Part shown: positions 59,223 through 64,000 of the stretch, piece by piece
Layout: each line of letters begins with the position of its first letter
Position numbering within the stretch: position 1 is the stretch's first letter
Program-made: the position numbers and the translations under genes
The notes under the pieces: model-generated
Seen by the model: the letters and a program-made list of their open reading frames with translations, nothing else
The model's database searches: none
Told to the model about the DNA's origin: nothing
NCBI GenBank assembly: GCA_015183035.1
Contig: JACZZP010000006.1
Location: 1,116,001 to 1,180,000 of the forward strand
DNA length: 64,000 nt
Source of the DNA: Meloidogyne chitwoodi
Taxonomy: Eukaryota; Nematoda; Chromadorea; Rhabditida; Meloidogynidae
Direction: 5' to 3'

Positions 59223-59979
59223 CCATACACGATTACTATTATTCCCTTAAATCCCGTACATATATACTTTAAACCCAATTTATTTGTAATTATTTTCTAT
59301 CATTCGTTTCAATATGACACTCAACTTTGGCACCAAACTTAATACACGAATTAAAAGACATCAGAAACACTTCCTTCATCAGCAATAAACAAAATAGAGT
59401 GCTTTGTAAACTTAAAAAGAAAATAAATAAATTATAAACAAATAAAAGTTAAAAAAATAAAAAGTGCAATATTAAGAAAATAAAAAAATATCAATCGGAC
59501 AAAATGGGCAACCCTTTTAATCGCGAAACATTTAAAGACTATAACTTTGCTAGACTCATATGTACCCAAAGCAAGTCATATATATTCTTGAGTCTCATCT
59601 GATGCTTTATCAAATGGCACATTTGACACTCAACATTTTTGCACTGAACTGTCCCGTCAACCCAGTTCAGTGCCACATTTGAGTGTCACCCACTTTTTAT
59701 GCTGAAATTACATTCCTTATTGAATGTTACAGTTATTGGCATAATTTGGTCTTAAAACTCGCATCGTGCATTAAGTTAAGGATCTGCGAATATATGGGCG
59801 TCTACTAAAAAATTCCCGAGAAGTCATTGGACTAAAACTCTCTTAGACTCAAGTGTGCGCAAACATGTGCTGTTTTTCGAACTGCAATAGACGATCTAAA
59901 AAATGAGATTCTAAAATAGAATTTATTAACTCGTTATACACCACACCACATGTACCCCCGTAGAAAAAAATTTCGACAA

Positions 59980-60605
59980 CCCACAACTTGGTCAAAATTG
60001 ACCCGAAAAATTTACAAAAAATATTTTTGGACTCAGCTTTATGAGGGCTTTCAAATGATATATCATTTGCCAATATTACATTAATTTTTATGTTTGCCAT
60101 TTTTGGCTTCAAAATTTTGGATGAGATTTTATGACCAAAACTTAAAAAAATCATAACTTTTTCAAAAGGAACCTTTTTTGAAAATTTTAAAATACTATTA
60201 GGTGTTAAAAATTATGCTTAATTTTATAAAAATACTTTCAATCAGATCCCATGGCAAAAATTCCAAAATTTTTTCGAAAAACCGAAAAATTTCAAATTTT
60301 CAAAAAATCGACCCTATCTACCCCTAACCTCAAAATTTTTCAACTTTTTCTTCACTCAAAAAATAACTAATTTTTTTTTTTATTTAATAAGATTTGTTTC
60401 ATTCAAATCAGACCAAAATTCGCAAAGTTAAGGTCAATTGAAAATTTCAGAAAATATTGCAAAAGGGGTACCCCTATGGAAAAATAATGTCAAAATTTTT
60501 ATTCCAATTTTTTGAAAAAAATATCTTTTATTGGGTAAAAACATATGCTGAACATGAATCCACAATTAAAAATATTTTTAAAAATTTCCCCACAAAGTTA
60601 AGGTC
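59980..60605. repeat. Satellite-like repeat, copy A (about 620 bp)
   Basis: From CAACTTGGTCAAAATTGACC through GACTCAGCTTTATGAGGGCT, GGCTTCAAAATTTTGGATG, CCGAAAAATTTCAAATTTTC and AAAGGGGTACCCCTATGGAA to AATTTCCCCACAAAGTTAAG. The same order of blocks occurs in copies B (61801) and C (62610). Not coding. Confidence 0.7.
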
Positions 60606-61500
60606 AAATAACTGTTAAAATCCGCATTTCAAGGCTCATATCTCTTCAAATCTTAACCCAAGTCTCAGATGTCTCACAAACTTTTTGTAGCCACATCTCA
60701 TGGCTACAAAAACTTCAACTACCTCCAACTCCCCCATGTTCATTTTCGCACTCAAAAATCAAATTTAAAACTTCAACCGGCTATTTCAGTGCCACATTCG
60801 AACTTGGCACCAAAGTGACCTATCATAAAAAAATCCCCATACTCGATTCCGCATTATCCCAAAAATTCCAAAGCATATTCACAAAACTGTTCAAAAAGTC
60901 CATTTCAGTGCCGCACTCAAACTCTTCACCAAAGTGATCCATCCCAAACATTTTTTCATACACCAATACTATTTATAAAAAAATTTTATATGAAGGCATT
61001 TAAAAAATCGTATTGTTCAGTGCCGCACTCAACTCTGGCACTGAAAAAACCCTTCCCAAAAAATTCCACGTATCCATCTACACATTATCTCTACCAAACA
61101 TTTTTCTCTATAACCACCCATTCTCTTAATAGCATTTGCAAGATTTGGTCACTGGGCATTTTTCCGGACAAAATGCCACCCTTTAAAAAGGGTTAAGACG
61201 GCACTTCGCCCCTTAGAATTGAAATTTTTGAAAATTTTTTTTTTCCAAAAAAATCTACTAATCGGCGCGGGGTGCCCTCCAAGCAAGACCTTGACCCCTT
61301 TCTATTGAACTTTTTCGAGATAGCGAAAGTGCTATGGTCGTTTCGGTGCCATGGGACTCCCGCACCCAAAAGTCTATATTTTTCCTTGATGCGCACCAAA
61401 AAGTTCCCCCCAAGATGTACAACTTTCATGACCCTCAGGGTCCTCAAATTTCTAGGAAAAATCGCCAAAGGGTCACTTTGGGTAAAATTATATTAGTATG
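60606..61500. other. Repeat-rich spacer
   Basis: Contains dispersed units TTTCAGTGCCACATTCGAAC and similar (60785, 60902, 61017) and a GC-richer non-repeat stretch at 61190-61480. Frames here on both strands overlap each other and show no known domain. Confidence 0.4.
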
Positions 61501-61680
61501 TAACTAGTGGAAGCGTGCTCTACTCAGTAGTGCAGTACATGGGATGTAAGAATAGCATAATGTATTGAAAAATTTGGAAAGTTAAAAAAATTTTGGGTAA
61601 AAAATTTGTTTTGGTAAAAAAATATTTATGGGTTTTAAAAAGCCCTAACGGGCTTTGGGGCGCGCTTCGCGCGCTGCTAG
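61501..61680. mobile_element. Short Helitron-like repeat, copy 2
   Basis: Same termini and order as copy 1 at 58329-58490: TAACTAGTGGAAGCGTGCTC at one end and the hairpins AGCCCTAACGGGCT and GCGCGCTTCGCGCGC with TGCTAG at the other. The loop of the first hairpin differs (TAAC against TGTC) and the middle is 18 bp longer. Confidence 0.5.
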
Positions 61681-61800
61681 AAATTTAAAATGTCAGTTTT
61701 ATAAGTGCCGGCAGTCACAAGTGTGCCGAACCTTGTCCCTTCGAATCGGCACCAACATTTCAGATGGATGAAACCCGGTTCTACCTCGGTATTTGAATCC

Positions 61801-63232
61801 CCGCAACTTTGTCAAAATTGACCTTAAAATTTTAGAAAAAATATTTTTAGACTCAGCTCTTCAAGGGCTTTCAAATGATATATAATTTGTCCCACTTTAA
61901 TAATTTTGGGAGAGTCATTTTTGGCCTCAAAATGTTGTACGGATTTTATGCCTTAAATTTTAGAAAATCATAACTTTTTTAAAAGTAACCTTTTTTGAAA
62001 ATTTTAAAATGCTATTAGATGTTAAAAATTATGCTTGATTTTATAAAAATACTTTCCATCAGATCCAATTGCAAAAACCCAAAAATTTTTTCGAAAAACC
62101 GAAAATTTTCGAATTTTCAGAAAATCGACCTTAACTACCTCTAATCAAAAATTTTTTCAACTTTTTCTTCACTCAAAAAATAACAAATTTTTTACCTCAT
62201 TTAATAAACATTGTTTCGTTTCAATCCGACCAAAATTGACAAAGTTAAGGTCATTTGAAAATTTTTAAAAATAATCGAAAAGGGGTAGCCCTTTGGAAAA
62301 ATAATGTGAAAATTTTTTATTGGATTTTTTTTGAAAAAAAATGTTTTATATAGGGTAAAAATATCTTCTGAATACGAATAAATATGCAAATCTTTTTAAA
62401 AAATTTTCCCGCAACGATTGAGTCAAAAAATCGAAAGAGTGAATAATTTTTGGACACTATGTCCCCGAGACTCAAGTGGACACCTAACATGTTATATTTT
62501 TTTCTGACATCAGTTGATGTACAACAATATTAACGTTCAAAATCCGGCATTGTAATTTGTTTAAAATCCACCAAACCTTGAAACCCCCCGCCTATCCGTA
62601 CTTGACCCCCCGCAATTTTGTCTAAGTTGACCAAAAAATTTTAGAAAAAATATTTTTAGACTCAGCTCTTCAAGGGCTTTCAAATGATATATAATTTGCC
62701 AAACTTTAATCATTTTTGGTGAGAGCCATTTTTGGCCTCAAAATTTTGTAGGGATTTTATGCCCAAAATTTTGGAAAATCATAACTTTTTTAAAAGTAAG
62801 CTTTTTTGAAATTTTAAAATGCCATTAGATGTTAAAAGTTATGCTTCATTTTATAAAAATACTTTCCATCAGATCCAATTGCAAAAACCCAAAAATTTTT
62901 TCGAAAAACCGAAAATTTTCGAATTTTCAGAAAATCGACCTTAACTACCCCTAATCAAAAAATTTTTCAACTTTTTCTTCAATCAAAAAATAACAAATTT
63001 TTTGCTTTATTTAATAACCTTTGTTACATTCAAATCTGACCAAAACTCACAAGGTTAAGGTCATTTGAAAATTTTCGAAAACAATCCAAAAGGGGTACTC
63101 CTTTGGAAAAATAATGTAAAAATTTTTTGTTAATTTTTTTTTGAAAAAATGTCTTTTAAAGGGTAACAATACTCACTGAACACGAATCTGCAGTCAGAAA
63201 AATTAAAAAAAATTTCCCCGCAAAGTTAAAAT
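61801..63232. repeat. Tandem satellite-like repeat, copies B and C (period about 809 bp)
   Basis: Copy B 61801-62415 and copy C 62610-63232 share long identical blocks, for example ACTCAGCTCTTCAAGGGCTT, CTTTCCATCAGATCCAATTG and TTTTTCGAAAAACCGAAAAT. They are closer to each other than to copy A, as expected of a local tandem duplication. Each carries one copy of the dispersed CTCAGCTC/CTTTCAAATGAT motif. Confidence 0.75.
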
Positions 63233-63578
63233 CCAAAAACTTATGAGTCTCTGACAGCTTTAGACTCAATGCCTATGTGAAGGCTTCCAATCAGCATAAC
63301 ACCTCTATAATCTGTTTTTTATGTTTTTTACCGTGCTTAGCCGTTGATAAACAACGCCCAGAGTACATCGCGAGGAGATGCACGGAGGTTAAAAGGTTAA
63401 CCTTGTACTCCATAAGGGTCGGGACAAAAATTACATAGGGGATAAATATACATAACAGTGAAGAGGTAATAAAGATGAGCTTACTTAGAGGGGATACATA
63501 AGAATATGTTATGAAATGCCAAAATTATGAAATGCCAATAATTGTGTGGGTTAATAAGAAAGGTCCATACAGTTGACT
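63233..63578. other. 3' flank of the Helitron helicase
   Basis: Less AT-rich than the host sequence. On the minus strand a short hairpin (CGTTG-TTTAT-CAACG, 63342-63356) is followed by CTAAG, weakly reminiscent of a Helitron 3' end, but the spacing and flank do not fit well. No gene seen. Confidence 0.3.
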
Positions 63579-64000
63579 TTAGTCAAATTGTAGACCACGG
63601 GCTACAACGTTTTGGATAAGGACATTCCCATCCTTATCATGGGGTTTATCTGGGGCGTATATACGAATATTGCTGCTATTAGTGCAGCGGGATAAAAAGG
63701 TGTAAAGTTGCCCATGGGCAAAAGGCTCATCTGAAAGATCTCCTCCAAGTCTTTCACATGTCTGGCCTTGGGCTTTCGTGATAGTCATTGTAAAAGCTAT
63801 CCGAACAGGGAATTGGAAGCGTTCAAAGCTAACCCCATCGGGGCGCTTATCTTTATAAGTGGTACGGACGCGGGAAATTCCAACTATTAACCCTTGGTTA
63901 GTGGATAAGCCGGTTATTGTCTCGGCTTCGATTAAGTTGGGATGGAGTGTACGAACAATAAGGCGGGTACCATTACAAAGCCCCTTACTGGTATTAAGGT
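63579..64000 (-). CDS. Helitron Rep-helicase, C-terminal part of the PIF1-like helicase (partial)
   Basis: A continuous minus-strand frame enters from the window edge and stops at TAA 63579-63581. It reads NTSKGLCNGTRLIVRTL, then FQFPVRIAFTMTITKAQGQT, then HGQLYTFLSRCTNSSNIRIY. The (F/L)P(V/L)RxAFxMTIxKAQGQT block and the GQLYxxxSR block are motifs V and VI of the SF1 helicase carried by Helitrons. The helicase unwinds DNA during rolling-circle transposition, together with a Rep endonuclease domain that would lie outside the window. The codon use is much richer in G/C than any host gene here, in keeping with a mobile element. The visible part has no stop or frameshift. Confidence 0.88.
   Translation of the reverse strand, partial: LNTSKGLCNGTRLIVRTLHPNLIEAETITGLSTNQGLIVGISRVRTTYKDKRPDGVSFERFQFPVRIAFTMTITKAQGQTCERLGGDLSDEPFAHGQLYTFLSRCTNSSNIRIYAPDKPHDKDGNVLIQNVVARGLQFD

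Noticed and set aside
59849..60154. Minus-strand frame of 101 residues
   Set aside because: Lies across satellite copy A; the equivalent region in copies B and C is not open.
61193..61496. Overlapping frames on both strands
   Set aside because: Antisense to each other in a GC-richer spacer, with no recognisable domain; neither can be preferred.
63337..63356. Hairpin plus CTAA as the 3' end of the Helitron encoding the helicase
   Set aside because: CTAA follows the stem almost directly, without the usual 10-12-base gap, and is flanked by G instead of T.

Overview
The window looks like nuclear DNA of an AT-rich nematode. The base composition is extremely A/T biased. The genes are split by very short AT-rich introns with GT...TTTAG ends. 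The recognisable products are nematode or metazoan types: an anion-selective Cys-loop channel, an NCA/NALCN sodium-leak channel, a serpentine receptor of class T, quiescin sulfhydryl oxidase and a TIL-domain secreted protein. A clade IV (Tylenchina, Meloidogyne-like) origin fits the composition and gene style, but this is an inference.

Layout. 1-1893 (+): 3' part of a ligand-gated chloride-type channel gene. 2378-2698 (+): small secreted TIL-type protein. 2.7-15.3 kb: an AT desert holding a 338-bp inverted-repeat element (13085-13422), a GC island behind a strong splice acceptor (10718) and a TATA/initiator-like site (3285). 15444-25548 (+): a many-exon, glutamine/asparagine-rich protein, probably nuclear, with large 5' introns and a second possible first exon. 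26913-29437 (-): quiescin sulfhydryl oxidase. 32013-33351 (-): a nematode gene whose intron carries a Mutator-like foldback element. 33.7-39.8 kb: nested transposons. 40348-49305 (-), with alternative 5' exons up to 52690: the NCA/NALCN channel. 54514-55023 (-): small secreted protein or prepropeptide. 56258-57999 (-): Srt-type GPCR. 58.3-63.5 kb: satellite-like and Helitron-like repeats. 63579-64000 (-): C-terminal end of a Helitron helicase, cut by the window edge.

The most interesting region is the transposon nest. An 8-bp target duplication and 11-bp inverted ends delimit a 5.7-kb hAT-like element (34005-39744). Inside it sit a 1.2-kb foldback element (34333-35565) and a complete 2.86-kb element (36139-38994). 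The latter has 23-bp perfect inverted repeats starting 5'-CAC and a 6-bp duplication TGCAGG. It encodes a transposase whose acidic triad and CxxC/HxxxxH zinc motif match the RAG1/Transib layout; the spacing from the second zinc histidine to the final glutamate is exactly that of RAG1 (20 residues). A second reading frame in the same element encodes a protein with five TQT motifs of the dynein light chain LC8-binding kind. The transposase copy carries at least one frameshift, so this copy is probably dead.

The host genes do not form an operon. They are separate neuronal, secretory and nuclear genes spaced by long AT-rich DNA.
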